From: Undibacterium sp. KW1
GTDB lineage: Bacteria; Pseudomonadota; Gammaproteobacteria; Burkholderiales; Burkholderiaceae_D
DNA length: 64,000 nucleotides
Direction of reading: 5' to 3'
Assembly: GCF_009937955.1 (NCBI RefSeq)
Contig: NZ_AP018439.1
Span: 3,038,001-3,102,000 of the forward strand
Shown one piece after another: positions 8,827-17,851 of the stretch. The position numbers were made by a program, and so were the translations under genes. Every line of letters starts with the position of its first letter. Position 1 is the first letter of the stretch. The notes beneath the pieces were generated by a model, which was not told the origin of the DNA, ran no database searches, and saw only the letters and a program-made list of their open reading frames with translations.

Positions 8827-9863
8827 ACTGTCTGTATGCCAGCCTGCTGCAGCAATACTGCAAAATCATCAGCTAATGGGACCTCCCACTCCACATGCTC
8901 GCCTGTGGTCGGGTGCGTCAAACCCAGCTTACGTGCCTGCAGCGCCTGGCGATGAAAAAAGCGGGCCAGATGCTGCTTGCCATATAAAGGATCACCTACC
9001 AGGGGAAAACCCAGTGACAGCATGTGAACACGTATTTGATGGGTGCGGCCAGTTTCCAGTTGGCAGGCCACCAGGCTGACAGGAAATTTTTCCAGCATGC
9101 CAGCCGCCACCCGCTGGAAATGCGTGACAGCAGGCTTGGCAAGCATGCTTTGTGAAACCGCCATCTTGATGCGGTCACGCGGATGTCTGGCCATGGGTGC
9201 ATCGACTGTGCCTGACAAATTAGGCGTACCCCATACCAGCGCATAATATTCACGCTTGACTGTTCTGTCCTGTAACTGACGCACCAGTTCAGTATGGGCT
9301 ATCAGGGTTTTGGCGACCACCATCAGGCCAGAAGTATCTTTATCCAGCCTGTGCACGATGCCAGCCCGTGGCACGCCGAGCAAAGCAGGCCAGCGATATA
9401 GCAAGCCGTTGAGCAAAGTGCCTGACCAGTTACCCGCTGCCGGGTGCACCACCATATCAGCTGGTTTGTTGATGACCAGGATGTCATCGTCTTCATACAC
9501 CACGTTCAAAGGGATGTCTTCGGGTGCATAAGCACCTTCGTCGGGCGCTGCCTGTGGCTCAATGATGATTTTTTCATCACCGAGCATGGTCATCTTGCCA
9601 CGACCTGGCTTGCCATCAACGCTGACAAAACCGTCTTCTATCCACTGCTGGATGCGGCTTCTTGAATATTGTGGAACCAGTTTGGACAAAGTCTTGTCCA
9701 AACGCTCACCACAAGCATCCGAAGTAAGCTTTAATTCTATATTTTCTACTACAAGGGCAAAATCTTCGTCCACTTCGGTGGTATCGTTCAGCCCTTCCAA
9801 TTCAGTGTCCAGGTCGGAATCTGACAAAATCACTGTAGTAGTTTGTTTCACATTTTTTGCCAT
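8823..9863 (-). CDS. rluD: 23S rRNA pseudouridine(1911/1915/1917) synthase RluD
   Basis: This enzyme converts three uridines of helix 69 in 23S rRNA to pseudouridine. An unusual 40-residue acidic leader (SDSDLDTELEGLNDTTEVDEDF) precedes an S4 RNA-binding domain (RLDKTLSKLVPQYSRSRIQQWIEDGFVSVDGK). The RsuA/RluD catalytic domain carries the motif RAGIVHRLDKDTSGLMVVAK with the catalytic Asp, then RxYxALVWG and ETGRTHQIRVHM. The total of 346 residues is slightly long because of the leader. The ATG at 9863 is the only one before the S4 domain. It is divergent from bamD with a 25- to 43-bp gap that contains a TATAAT. Confidence 0.94.
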   Translation of the reverse strand: MAKNVKQTTTVILSDSDLDTELEGLNDTTEVDEDFALVVENIELKLTSDACGERLDKTLSKLVPQYSRSRIQQWIEDGFVSVDGKPGRGKMTMLGDEKIIIEPQAAPDEGAYAPEDIPLNVVYEDDDILVINKPADMVVHPAAGNWSGTLLNGLLYRWPALLGVPRAGIVHRLDKDTSGLMVVAKTLIAHTELVRQLQDRTVKREYYALVWGTPNLSGTVDAPMARHPRDRIKMAVSQSMLAKPAVTHFQRVAAGMLEKFPVSLVACQLETGRTHQIRVHMLSLGFPLVGDPLYGKQHLARFFHRQALQARKLGLTHPTTGEHVEWEVPLADDFAVLLQQAGIQTV

Positions 9864-9867
9864 CGGC

Positions 9868-9873
9868 TATAAT
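9868..9873 (+). promoter_or_regulatory. Candidate bamD promoter -10 (TATAAT)
   Basis: A consensus TATAAT lies between the divergent rluD and bamD genes. The best -35 candidates, TTTCAC (9846-9851) or TTGTTT (9843-9848), match poorly and have spacers of 16 or 19 bp. Transcription from it would start near 9880 and favour the ATG at 9907 over the one at 9889. Confidence 0.4.
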
Positions 9874-9906
9874 CCGTAAATTGTTTTCATGCTCACGCAC
9901 AAATTT

Positions 9907-10710
9907 ATGCACATTAAATCTTTGAAATTGCTGGTTCTGGCTGTTGCCGCGTCCTTAAGTTTAAGCGGCTGCGGGGTCTTTGGTGAAAAAGGCGATGAGA
10001 CCAAAACCTGGTCAGCATCAAAATTATACGCTGAAGCTAAAGACGAAATGTCCAGTGGGGGTTATGAAAAGGCAATTCAATACTTTGAAAAACTGGAATC
10101 ACGCTTCCCTTTCGGTACTTACGCACAACAAGCGCAGATGGAAACTGCCTACGCTTATTACAAACAAGGTGACCAGGCCCAGGCGCTGGCCGCAGTGGAA
10201 CGTTTTATCAAGCTGCACCCAAATCATAGCCATGTAGATTACATGTATTATTTGCGCGGCGTGATCAACTTCAACGACCAGGTCGGCTTGCTCAATTTCC
10301 TTGCAAACCAGGATATCACCGAACGCGACCCTAAAGCCTCCCGAGATTCTTTCGATGCCTTCAAGCAACTTGCAGTCCAGTTCCCAGACAGCAAGTATAC
10401 GCCAGACGCGATCCTGCGCATGAAATATCTGGTAAATGCACTCGCGCAATATGACGTACACGTAGCACGCTATTACCTGCGTCGTGGCGCCTACCTGGCT
10501 TCAGCCAACCGCGCGCAGTCTGCCATCAAGGAATATCCGGATGCACCATCCATTGAAGAAGCGATGTTCATTTTGATACGATCCTACGATGCGATGGGCA
10601 TGACAGAGCTGCGGGATGATGCAAACCGCGTCTTCTTGCAGAACTTCCCAAAAAGTGATTACCTGACAGGCAAAGCAGGTAAGCGCGATGCGTGGTGGAA
10701 ATTCTGGTAA
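9907..10710 (+). CDS. bamD: Outer membrane protein assembly factor BamD (ComL lipoprotein)
   Basis: An essential lipoprotein of the BAM complex, which folds beta-barrel proteins into the outer membrane. It has a lipoprotein signal peptide ending in the lipobox LSGC, then TPR-like helices: ASKLYAEAKDEMSSGGYEKAIQYFEKLESRFPFG and QMETAYAYYKQGDQAQALAAVERFIKLHPNH. The segment YYLRGVINF and the C-terminal GKAGKRDAWWKFW are typical of beta-proteobacterial BamD. Length is about 267 residues, as expected. I used the ATG at 9907 (MHIKSLK) because it leaves room for a leader after the TATAAT; an in-frame ATG at 9889 would add six residues. A terminator follows at 10733. Confidence 0.94.
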   Translation: MHIKSLKLLVLAVAASLSLSGCGVFGEKGDETKTWSASKLYAEAKDEMSSGGYEKAIQYFEKLESRFPFGTYAQQAQMETAYAYYKQGDQAQALAAVERFIKLHPNHSHVDYMYYLRGVINFNDQVGLLNFLANQDITERDPKASRDSFDAFKQLAVQFPDSKYTPDAILRMKYLVNALAQYDVHVARYYLRRGAYLASANRAQSAIKEYPDAPSIEEAMFILIRSYDAMGMTELRDDANRVFLQNFPKSDYLTGKAGKRDAWWKFW

Positions 10711-10732
10711 GAATGCAAGCAACCCTGATGTA

Positions 10733-10762
10733 AAGTCAGGGCGCAAGCATGTGCCCTGACTT
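10733..10762. terminator. Terminator between bamD and yaaA
   Basis: AAGTCAGGGC (10733-10742) pairs perfectly with GCCCTGACTT (10753-10762), 10 bp with a 10-nt loop, between the convergent bamD and yaaA genes. The flanking T/A runs are modest, so efficiency is uncertain. Confidence 0.65.
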
Positions 10763-10766
10763 CAAG

Positions 10767-11543
10767 TCAATCTTCTATTTTGCGCCGGAACACCCATTCA
10801 GTGCTGGTAGATTCCTCTTCGCAATAAGCATAAGCCTCTTCAGCAAAAGCTTTCAAGTCATTTACCTTGCGTATGCCATGCTGGGCACAGTATCTGGCCA
10901 TCAAGCCTCTGGAGCGTTTCGCATAAAAAGATATGATTTTGTATTTGCCATTTTTCCAGTCCTGAAAGACGGGAGAAATGATTTTTGCACCCAAAACTGC
11001 TGGCCTTACTGCCTTGAAATATTCATCAGATGCCAAATTCACCAGAACTTGTGATTTATGTTGCTTAATAGCATCACTCAACAGCAAACTAATTTTATCT
11101 CCCCAGAAACTGTACAGATTTTTACCATGCTGATTGGCTAGCGCAGTTCCCATTTCCAGCCTGTATGCCTGCAAGACATCAAGCGGACGCAATAAACCGT
11201 ATAAACCAGACAGAATACGCAGATGGTTTTGTAGATATTTCAGTTGCGAAGACGTCAGACTCGCGACATCGAGCCCCTCATACACATCTCCATTAAATGC
11301 AAATACTGCCTGTTTACTATGTTGTGCGTTCGGCTGCGGCAACCAGTCAGCAAAGCGTTGCACATTCAATTCAGCAAGCGCAGGAGAGATATCCATCAGC
11401 CTGCCCAGTTGATCAGCACTATAGGTTCTGGCTATTTCCACCAGTTGTTCTGCCTCGGCCAGAAAATGGGGCGCAGTTTTCGTCCTGGTTTTTACTGGTG
11501 TTTCAAAATCCAGACTTTTGGCTGGAGATAATACAATGAGCAT
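10767..11543 (-). CDS. yaaA: Peroxide stress protein YaaA (DUF328/UPF0246)
   Basis: YaaA-family proteins lower intracellular iron and limit oxidative DNA damage during peroxide stress; a DNA-binding fold has been described in E. coli. The 258-residue length is standard. The N-terminal signature MLIVLSPAKSLDFETP is intact, followed by YEGLDV, the conserved ILSGLYGLLRPLDVLQAYRLEMGTAL region and NLASDEYFKAV. The start at 11543 is fixed because the conserved signature begins there. It is divergent from the PIN-domain gene with only 22 bp between start codons, so their promoters must reach into each other's coding sequence. Confidence 0.92.
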   Translation of the reverse strand: MLIVLSPAKSLDFETPVKTRTKTAPHFLAEAEQLVEIARTYSADQLGRLMDISPALAELNVQRFADWLPQPNAQHSKQAVFAFNGDVYEGLDVASLTSSQLKYLQNHLRILSGLYGLLRPLDVLQAYRLEMGTALANQHGKNLYSFWGDKISLLLSDAIKQHKSQVLVNLASDEYFKAVRPAVLGAKIISPVFQDWKNGKYKIISFYAKRSRGLMARYCAQHGIRKVNDLKAFAEEAYAYCEEESTSTEWVFRRKIED

Positions 11544-11565
11544 AAATTGAACTTAATAGACAAAA

Positions 11566-12045
11566 ATGACCGACATCATACCTAAGCGCGTAATTCTTGA
11601 CACCAATGTGTGTCTGGATTTGTTTGTATTCAAAGATCCCAGATGGTCAATCCTGCTTGATGATCTCGGCAATGGCCAGTTAAAGGCCCTGACCCGCACA
11701 GATTGTCGGGATGAATGGCTGGCAGTACTCTCCTACCCTCACCTTGCAGAAAGACACGAAAGCGCCGAAGCGGTGACGGCCCTGTTTGATGCCCATATTG
11801 AGTGCCTCGCTCCCGCCGATACCGGCCATAGACTCCCTGTCTGCAGTGACAAGGATGATCAGAAATTTCTGGAGATTGCACGCGATGCCCATGCTGAAGT
11901 TTTGATCACCAAAGACAAGGCTTTGCTCAAGCTCGCCAGAAAAATGAAGCAGGCCGGCATGTTCAGAATAGAGACGCCAGAACATTTTTTGCGAACTTAC
12001 GTAAAAGAATGTGACAAAACTGCATCGGGAGTAACAAAAGAATGA
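11566..12045 (+). CDS. PIN-domain protein, putative RNase (toxin-like family)
   Basis: A 159-residue protein whose N-terminus RVILDTNVCLDLFVF contains the first PIN-domain acidic residue. Later acidic residues follow the family pattern: CRDEW, then CSDKDDQKFLEIARDAHAEVLITKDKALLKLA. PIN proteins are Mg-dependent ribonucleases and this subfamily is often labelled a putative toxin component. No small antitoxin gene is adjacent: upstream is yaaA in the opposite direction and downstream is a 255-bp gap before cheZ. It may therefore be a housekeeping or orphan PIN protein. The start is placed at the first ATG, eight residues before the conserved LDTNV. Confidence 0.75.
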   Translation: MTDIIPKRVILDTNVCLDLFVFKDPRWSILLDDLGNGQLKALTRTDCRDEWLAVLSYPHLAERHESAEAVTALFDAHIECLAPADTGHRLPVCSDKDDQKFLEIARDAHAEVLITKDKALLKLARKMKQAGMFRIETPEHFLRTYVKECDKTASGVTKE

Positions 12046-12300
12046 CAAATTTTATTACTCTGGGTTATTCTTCGGTAATGTCCTGCTACTATGAACGTGA
12101 GTAAAAAGCAGTCTTGTTCATGGATAAAAATTACCCCCTGATTCAAGCAAAATAAATCAGGAAAAAAACGGAGTCCATGCAGAAACGTGGTATCTGAACG
12201 GCAGTAATACTCAGAACATGTCTGCATACTCCCGCTGACACCCCGTGACATTTGTGAAGCTATACACAATGATCAATGCGATTATGGAGAACCAAGGACT

Positions 12301-13050
12301 ATGACCGATTCAGCAGATGATCTGGACGCATTGTTTGAAGAAATGGCCAATCAGCGCCTGGAAACCAATGTAGAGTCCCCCTCTTCCCCGCCTTCTGGCG
12401 GCGAGCCTGACCAGCTTGAGCCAGCACCCGCCAAGTTCAATTTTCACAGCGATGATGCGGATGCTGCAAAGCCTATGTTTGACCGTTTAGGTGGTCTTGT
12501 CAGAATGCTGCATGACTCCATGCGCGAGCTCGGCTATGACCGTTCGCTATCCGATGTCGCAGTACAGATTGCCGATGCCCAGGGGCGACTGGAGTACGTC
12601 GCCACGCTGACTGAACAGGCGGCCAACAAGGTATTGAACGCGACAGATCTGGGCATGCCTGAGCAAGATGAGCTGGCAAAAAAAGCCAAGTCCATGGATG
12701 CGCGCTGGACAGATTTGTTTGATGGAAAACTCAGCGTTGATGAATTCAAAACCCTGGCGACAGATTCCAAGACTTTCGCCAATAATGTGTTGACGGCGAC
12801 CGATGCAGAAAAAGCGCGCCTGCTCGACATCATGATGGCGCAAGACTTCCAGGATCTGACTGGTCAGTTGATCAAGAAAGTCGTGGCCATCAACAAACGG
12901 GTGGAACACGAGCTGGCGCAAATCCTGCTGGATAATGCACCATCTGACTTGAGAGAGAAGGCAGTAGAATTGATGGAAGGCCCTTCCGTCCCGAACGCAG
13001 CACTGGAACAGGACGATGTAGATAACCTACTTGATAGTCTGGGTTTCTAA
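12301..13050 (+). CDS. cheZ: Chemotaxis protein phosphatase CheZ
   Basis: CheZ removes phosphate from CheY-P to end the flagellar tumble signal. The 249-residue protein has the helical-hairpin core DRLGGLVRMLHDSMRELGYDRSL, the strongly conserved MMAQDFQDLTGQLIKKV with catalytic Asp185 and Gln189 (D-x-x-x-Q), and a C-terminal CheY-docking tail DDVDNLLDSLGF. An N-terminal 45-residue Pro/Glu-rich linker precedes the fold. GGAGAACCAAGG lies just before the ATG. Its stop overlaps the start of the downstream CheA-like kinase by one base (TAATG). It is unusual that it sits 22 kb from the main che block. Confidence 0.95.
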   Translation: MTDSADDLDALFEEMANQRLETNVESPSSPPSGGEPDQLEPAPAKFNFHSDDADAAKPMFDRLGGLVRMLHDSMRELGYDRSLSDVAVQIADAQGRLEYVATLTEQAANKVLNATDLGMPEQDELAKKAKSMDARWTDLFDGKLSVDEFKTLATDSKTFANNVLTATDAEKARLLDIMMAQDFQDLTGQLIKKVVAINKRVEHELAQILLDNAPSDLREKAVELMEGPSVPNAALEQDDVDNLLDSLGF

Positions 13051-14894
13051 TGGATGACATGCTCAAAGAATTTGTCGTCGAAGCGCTCGATCTGGCGACC
13101 AATGTAGAAGAACATCTGCTTTCGCTCGAGCGTAATCCCGGCGACATGAATACGCTGAATGCCGTATTCCGATCCTTCCATACCATCAAGGGTGGCGCTG
13201 GTTTCATGAACTTGAGCGCCATGGTATCGGCCTGCCATTTAACCGAAAACCTCTTCGACGCCCTGCGCACGGGACAAGTTCCTGTCACGCCAGAGGCGAT
13301 AGAAGCAGCGCTTGAGGCCAGCGGCTTTGTCGCAGACCAGTTAACCGCGCTCAATAATGGCACTGAGCCAGACAAGCTCTCGACCATGCCCAAGTCGCTG
13401 GAAAAAATGCTGACAGACGCCATAGAAATGAAGGGCGTCAGCAAAAAACCGGCGGCGGCCAAAGCCAAACCGGCAGATACGCCCAAGCCCGTAGAAAAGG
13501 CTGCCCCACCTGTAGCAAAAAAAGAGAGCGACGGTGAACTTGACTGGGAAGCCTATTTCCGCGCCGTGACACCGCCGGGAACCTTACCCGAGGCCGAATC
13601 CGAAGCCGCCGAGGAAGAGGAAGTACATGCTGCAGCACCAACACAGCGGGAAGAAACCGAAGCTGTCAAATCTTCATTATCAGGCGCAGAAATCAAACAG
13701 AACGCGCCCGCAAAAGAAGAAAGCATACGCATAGATGCAGTCAAACTGAATGTCTTGCTTGAAGTTGCAGGTGAATCCGTGCAGGCAGCCAACCAGGCCG
13801 CCGTATTACTTGAAAAACTGTCGCAATTCAAGTTTGACGGCCAGGCGGCACCGCTGATGTCTGCCCTGACTGAAACCCTGACACGCGCCTCCCGCTATTC
13901 AACTGAATTGCAACGCGCTACTTTGGCAACGCGCATGCAGCCTGTTGGACGTTTGTTCCAGAAATTCCCAAGACTGATCAGGGAACTGGCGCGTGACCTT
14001 GGCAAAGAAGTCGATCTGAACATTGCCGGTGCCGAGACAGAAGTCGATCGCGTGGTCGTTGACAGCTTGTATGACCCTTTGGTCCACATGTTGCGCAACG
14101 CCCTCGATCACGGTATCGAAACTGCTGAGGAACGCATCAATGCCAATAAGGCACCTCGTGCCACGATTTCACTGAAAGCCTGGCAGGAAGCCAGCAGCGT
14201 CATGATAGAAGTGACAGATGATGGCAAGGGCATGGATGCACAAAGACTGCGCGATAAAGCCATCTCCAAAGGCTTGATCAATGCGCATGATGCCCGCACC
14301 GACGACGAGGCTTTCCAGCTGGTTTTCTTGCCAGGTTTCTCGACCAAAGAAGTTGCCTCCAGCGTATCTGGCCGCGGCGTTGGCATGGACGTGGTAAAAA
14401 CTGCGGTGGAACGCCATCGTGGCGCTATACGAATCGCCTCTCAACTGGGAACAGGCACTACCTTCCTGATACGTTTGCCTATTGAGTTGTCCATCGTGCC
14501 AACCATGCTGGTCCGTACTGATGGTGCTTCGCTGGCATTGCCTATGGCAACCGTACAGCGTGTGGTTGAATTACCAGAAACCTTTGAAAGCGTCGGGGGC
14601 CAACCTGTTTTGCGTGATCTGGGCCGGCCTTTGCCAGTCAAGTCTCTGGGCAAGATATTGGGCTACACACCAGCGTCAGAAAGAGTTGGTATCGTCATTG
14701 CAGCTCCTAGTCCTTACATCTTGTCTGTTGATGCGGTTGATGGTACCGCCGATCTGGTCATTAAACCGTTGACTTGTATCAGCACACCAGGCATTACGGG
14801 AACTGCCCGCTCTGCTGAAGGTGAACTGGTACTGGTGATCAGCCTTTCCTTCCTGATTGATGGTTGCAAGACCAGGGAACGTATTACTGCCTGA
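13050..14894 (+). CDS. CheA-type chemotaxis histidine kinase, second copy
   Basis: A 614-residue hybrid of the usual CheA modules. The N-terminal HPt has phospho-acceptor His44 in FRSFHTIKGGAGF. A long Ala/Pro/Glu-rich linker follows (about 135-225). Then come a P3 dimerisation helix pair, the HATPase domain (HMLRNALDHGIE, N box; VTDDGKGMD, G1; GRGVGMDVVK, G2; GTGTTFLIRLP) and a C-terminal CheW-like domain (SIVPTMLVRTDGASLALPMATVQRVVELP). No P2 (CheY-binding) domain or receiver is evident. It is translationally coupled to cheZ (1-nt overlap), and a strong terminator follows at 14921. It may serve a chemotaxis-like pathway separate from that of the CheA at 33017, or feed the same CheY pool. 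Confidence 0.88.
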   Translation: MDDMLKEFVVEALDLATNVEEHLLSLERNPGDMNTLNAVFRSFHTIKGGAGFMNLSAMVSACHLTENLFDALRTGQVPVTPEAIEAALEASGFVADQLTALNNGTEPDKLSTMPKSLEKMLTDAIEMKGVSKKPAAAKAKPADTPKPVEKAAPPVAKKESDGELDWEAYFRAVTPPGTLPEAESEAAEEEEVHAAAPTQREETEAVKSSLSGAEIKQNAPAKEESIRIDAVKLNVLLEVAGESVQAANQAAVLLEKLSQFKFDGQAAPLMSALTETLTRASRYSTELQRATLATRMQPVGRLFQKFPRLIRELARDLGKEVDLNIAGAETEVDRVVVDSLYDPLVHMLRNALDHGIETAEERINANKAPRATISLKAWQEASSVMIEVTDDGKGMDAQRLRDKAISKGLINAHDARTDDEAFQLVFLPGFSTKEVASSVSGRGVGMDVVKTAVERHRGAIRIASQLGTGTTFLIRLPIELSIVPTMLVRTDGASLALPMATVQRVVELPETFESVGGQPVLRDLGRPLPVKSLGKILGYTPASERVGIVIAAPSPYILSVDAVDGTADLVIKPLTCISTPGITGTARSAEGELVLVISLSFLIDGCKTRERITA

Positions 14895-14920
14895 TCCCGC
14901 ATCACGAGCAAGCAACTGAT

Positions 14921-14964
14921 AAACGCATTTTGACCAAATCTGTCAAAATGCGTTTATTCTTTTT
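14921..14964 (+). terminator. Strong terminator after the cheZ-cheA2 operon
   Basis: A perfect 14-bp stem, AAACGCATTTTGAC (14921-14934) and its complement (14942-14955), with a 7-nt loop, followed by ATTCTTTTT. Confidence 0.9.
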
Positions 14965-14982
14965 ATCGCCACCTGGCACCTC

Positions 14983-16461
14983 ATGACCACACCCCCACTC
15001 TCTCTGCAAGAATTCGTGCTGGAGAATAAGTTTGCAGAACTTCCACCGCATTTTTATACCCAGCTCTCAGCCAGTCCCATAGATAAACCCTATCTAGTCG
15101 CGGCCAGCGATGAAGTTGCCACACAATTGAACCTGGATCAGGCAAGTCTTAATTCTCCAGAATTTTTGAATTACTTTTCAGGCAACCAGGTTCTTCCTGG
15201 CAGCAAGCCGCTGGCAGCGGTATATTCCGGCCATCAGTTTGGTGTCTGGGCCGGTCAATTGGGTGATGGCCGCGCTTTGCTGCTTGGCGGTATATCGCAT
15301 GCAGGTCAGCATCTGGAAATCCAGCTCAAAGGTGCAGGCATGACGCCATATTCGCGCATGGGTGATGGGCGTGCGGTATTACGCTCTTCCATACGTGAAT
15401 TTTTATGCTCTGAAGCGATGGCGGCGTTGAACATACCCACTTCGCGTGCGCTGTGTGTCATCGGCTCAGACCAGATGGTTTTTCGCGAAACCCCAGAAAC
15501 CAGCGCCGTCGTCGCCCGCGTAGCGCCCAGCTTTGTACGCTTTGGCTCGTTTGAGCATTGGTATTACAACGACATGATGGATGATCTGCGACAACTGGCT
15601 GATTATGTCATCCAGCATTCTTACCCTGAACTGCTGACAAAGAACAATCCTTACCAGTCGCTGCTGACCACCGTCACCACCCGCACTGCTGAACTGATGG
15701 CACACTGGCAGGCCGTGGGATTTATGCATGGCGTCATGAATACCGACAATATGTCCATCATAGGTCAGACGCTGGACTATGGTCCATTCGGCTTCATGGA
15801 AGCTTATGATGAAAAACATATCTGCAACCATACTGACCAGCAAGGCCGTTATTCGTATCGCATGCAACCTGCCATAGGCAACTGGAATTGCCAGGCCTTG
15901 GCGCAAGCTTTATCGCCACTCATAGGCAGTGTCGATGACACCAATGCGGCACTGAGCCATTATCCCGCAGTTTATCGACAAAAATGGGCAGAACTCATGC
16001 ATCAAAAATTTGGCCTGAAAACAGATCAAGAAGGCGATCTCGATTTATTTGCCAGCTTTTTCACTTTATTACAAAGTAATCATGCCGACTTCACCCTGAG
16101 TTTCCGTCATTTGAGTAAGCTTTCGAATCAGAAATCGACCAATGACGAGCTGGTGCGTGATTTGTTTCTGGACAGGGATAGTCTGGACACATGGCTGCTG
16201 AATTACCGGGCGCGTCTGGCAATGGAACAAAGTGATGAACAGACGCGTCAACCCAGTATGCTTTCAGTCAATCCCAAATATATTTTAAGAAATTATCTTG
16301 CGCAGCAGGCTATAGAAAAAGCGCAACAGAAGGATTTTTCAGAAGTCAGGAAATTATTGAGCATCCTGGAAAACCCCTATGACGAACAAGAGGAACACGA
16401 CGACTACGCAAGCTTGCCGCCAGACTGGGCAAAGCATCTGGAAGTCAGTTGTTCATCCTGA
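14983..16461 (+). CDS. selO: Protein adenylyltransferase SelO (YdiU family)
   Basis: A pseudokinase-fold enzyme that transfers AMP from ATP to Ser/Thr/Tyr of target proteins, linked to redox stress in E. coli. The 492-residue protein shows [50 protein letters not shown], and [29 protein letters not shown], which contains the metal-binding Asn/Asp pair. The C-terminal [18 protein letters not shown] is also typical. The SelO of E. coli ends with a redox-active Cys near the C-terminus; here the last residues are EVSCSS, so such a Cys is present. It lies 26 bp before msrB. Confidence 0.95.
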   Translation: MTTPPLSLQEFVLENKFAELPPHFYTQLSASPIDKPYLVAASDEVATQLNLDQASLNSPEFLNYFSGNQVLPGSKPLAAVYSGHQFGVWAGQLGDGRALLLGGISHAGQHLEIQLKGAGMTPYSRMGDGRAVLRSSIREFLCSEAMAALNIPTSRALCVIGSDQMVFRETPETSAVVARVAPSFVRFGSFEHWYYNDMMDDLRQLADYVIQHSYPELLTKNNPYQSLLTTVTTRTAELMAHWQAVGFMHGVMNTDNMSIIGQTLDYGPFGFMEAYDEKHICNHTDQQGRYSYRMQPAIGNWNCQALAQALSPLIGSVDDTNAALSHYPAVYRQKWAELMHQKFGLKTDQEGDLDLFASFFTLLQSNHADFTLSFRHLSKLSNQKSTNDELVRDLFLDRDSLDTWLLNYRARLAMEQSDEQTRQPSMLSVNPKYILRNYLAQQAIEKAQQKDFSEVRKLLSILENPYDEQEEHDDYASLPPDWAKHLEVSCSS

Positions 16462-16487
16462 TACAAGAAAGAAGTGAGGAGGAAATC

Positions 16488-16883
16488 ATGAGTAAAATCG
16501 TTAAGTCAGATGCCGAATGGAAAGCACAGCTGAGCTCCATGGAGTATGAAGTCACAAGGCATGCAGCCACTGAACGCGCTTTTACAGGCAAATTCTGGGA
16601 TCACCATGAGGCAGGCATCTATACCTGCGTCTGCTGCAACACACCTTTGTTTGCCTCCGATGCCAAATTTGATTCCGGTTGCGGCTGGCCAAGCTACTTC
16701 AGGGCATTAAACCCAGCCAATGTACGTGAAAAAGTTGATACATCTCATGGCATGACGCGCACTGAGATTTTGTGTAATATCTGCGACGCCCATCTGGGCC
16801 ACGTATTTCCTGATGGACCACCACCGACAAGGTTGCGCTATTGCATCAATTCAGCGTCCTTGAAGTTTGATCCTGTAGTTTGA
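16488..16883 (+). CDS. msrB: Peptide-methionine (R)-S-oxide reductase MsrB
   Basis: This enzyme repairs the R-epimer of methionine sulfoxide in proteins. The start at 16488 ([11 protein letters not shown]) follows a strong AGGAGG; the open frame extends to 16449 inside selO but that extension is not needed. The 131-residue SelR domain carries two Zn-binding CxxC pairs (CVCC and CNIC), the substrate pocket [18 protein letters not shown], and the catalytic Cys in RYCINSASL. It is placed between selO and yciB, probably co-transcribed with selO, which gives a small redox-linked cluster. Confidence 0.96.
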   Translation: MSKIVKSDAEWKAQLSSMEYEVTRHAATERAFTGKFWDHHEAGIYTCVCCNTPLFASDAKFDSGCGWPSYFRALNPANVREKVDTSHGMTRTEILCNICDAHLGHVFPDGPPPTRLRYCINSASLKFDPVV

Positions 16884-16908
16884 TCCTTTAAAACCTGATT
16901 GTTTGTAA

Positions 16909-17532
16909 ATGAAATTTCTTTTTGATATGTTCCCGGTGGTTTTGTTTTTTCTCACCCTCAAATGGGGTGAGAAAAATGCAACTGCTGCACAATCCATCGT
17001 ATCCGACTATTTTTCCGGCGTAGTCTCTGGCGGAGTAACCACCGCTGAACTGGCTCCTATTTTGTTGGCTACAGCGATTACCTTGGTCGCGTCGATATTT
17101 CAGATAGGTTATCTGCTGATACGTCGCAAGAAAGTGGATGCCATGCTATGGATTTCATTCATCATTATCATGGTGTTCGGTGGTGCCACCCTGTATTTCC
17201 AAAACGAAGCCTTTATCAAGTGGAAGCCAACTGTACTTTACTGGTGCTACTGCGGTGCGTTTGCCTTGGCACAGTTTGTATTCAAGAGTAACTTGATTCA
17301 ATTGGCGATGGGCGGGCAAATCAAGTTGCCAGAACATATCTGGACACGACTCAGCTATGTATGGATGGCGTATTTCTTGCTAATGGGGTTCATAAACCTC
17401 TATGTGGCGTTTAATTTCTCTACGGATACCTGGGCCAATTTCAAACTCCTGGCCGTTGTTGCCATCATGCCGGCATTTATCATTATCCAGAGCCTGTTTC
17501 TGGCTAAATACATGGAAGAACCTGCACAATGA
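16909..17532 (+). CDS. yciB: Inner membrane septation protein A (YciB/IspZ)
   Basis: A polytopic inner-membrane protein that affects cell envelope and septum formation. The 207-residue protein begins MKFLFDMFPVVLFFLTLKWG and has five or six hydrophobic spans (about 2-17, 48-67, 74-91, 101-118, 148-166, 176-194). The conserved FKSNLIQLAMGGQIKLPEHIW loop precedes span five. Its stop overlaps the bolA start as ATGA (17529-17532). No clear Shine-Dalgarno is seen upstream. Confidence 0.93.
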   Translation: MKFLFDMFPVVLFFLTLKWGEKNATAAQSIVSDYFSGVVSGGVTTAELAPILLATAITLVASIFQIGYLLIRRKKVDAMLWISFIIIMVFGGATLYFQNEAFIKWKPTVLYWCYCGAFALAQFVFKSNLIQLAMGGQIKLPEHIWTRLSYVWMAYFLLMGFINLYVAFNFSTDTWANFKLLAVVAIMPAFIIIQSLFLAKYMEEPAQ

Positions 17533-17801
17533 CGCGCACGGAGAAAATATTAGCCCGTCTGACTGAAACCTTGCAGCCAGTTGACTGTCAATTAACAGAT
17601 GACTCCGAGGCTCATCAAGGCCATGCTGGCGCGGCTGGTGGTGCAGGTCATTACAGTGTAAGAATAGTTTGTCAGCAATTTGAAGGATTAAACCGCATTT
17701 CTCGCCATCGACTAGTGTATGATGCCGTTGGCGTTATGATGCAAACGGAAATTCATGCCCTCAATATTGTGGCATTAAGTCCGTCAGAGATACCGACCTA
17801 A
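17529..17801 (+). CDS. bolA: BolA family protein
   Basis: A small class II KH-fold protein that partners with monothiol glutaredoxins in iron-sulfur and redox regulation. The 90-residue protein contains HAGAAGGAGHYSVRIVCQQFEGLNRISRHRLVYDAVGVMM and ends in ALNIVALSPSEI, both family hallmarks (the invariant His of the RHR/HRLVY region is present). It overlaps yciB by four bases and sits 50 bp before a parvulin gene. Confidence 0.92.
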   Translation: MTRTEKILARLTETLQPVDCQLTDDSEAHQGHAGAAGGAGHYSVRIVCQQFEGLNRISRHRLVYDAVGVMMQTEIHALNIVALSPSEIPT

Positions 17802-17851
17802 GCAGTTTATTTATAATCCGTTTTATTTATTTTGTTATTTAGGAACAGACA

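Noticed and set aside
11566..12045. PIN protein as the toxin of a toxin-antitoxin module
   Set aside because: No adjacent small antitoxin gene on either side, so I only call it a PIN-domain protein.
12137..12161. CCTGATT / AATCAGG hairpin upstream of cheZ as a terminator
   Set aside because: The stem is 7 bp and no T-run follows in the direction of the PIN gene, so there is no good terminator.
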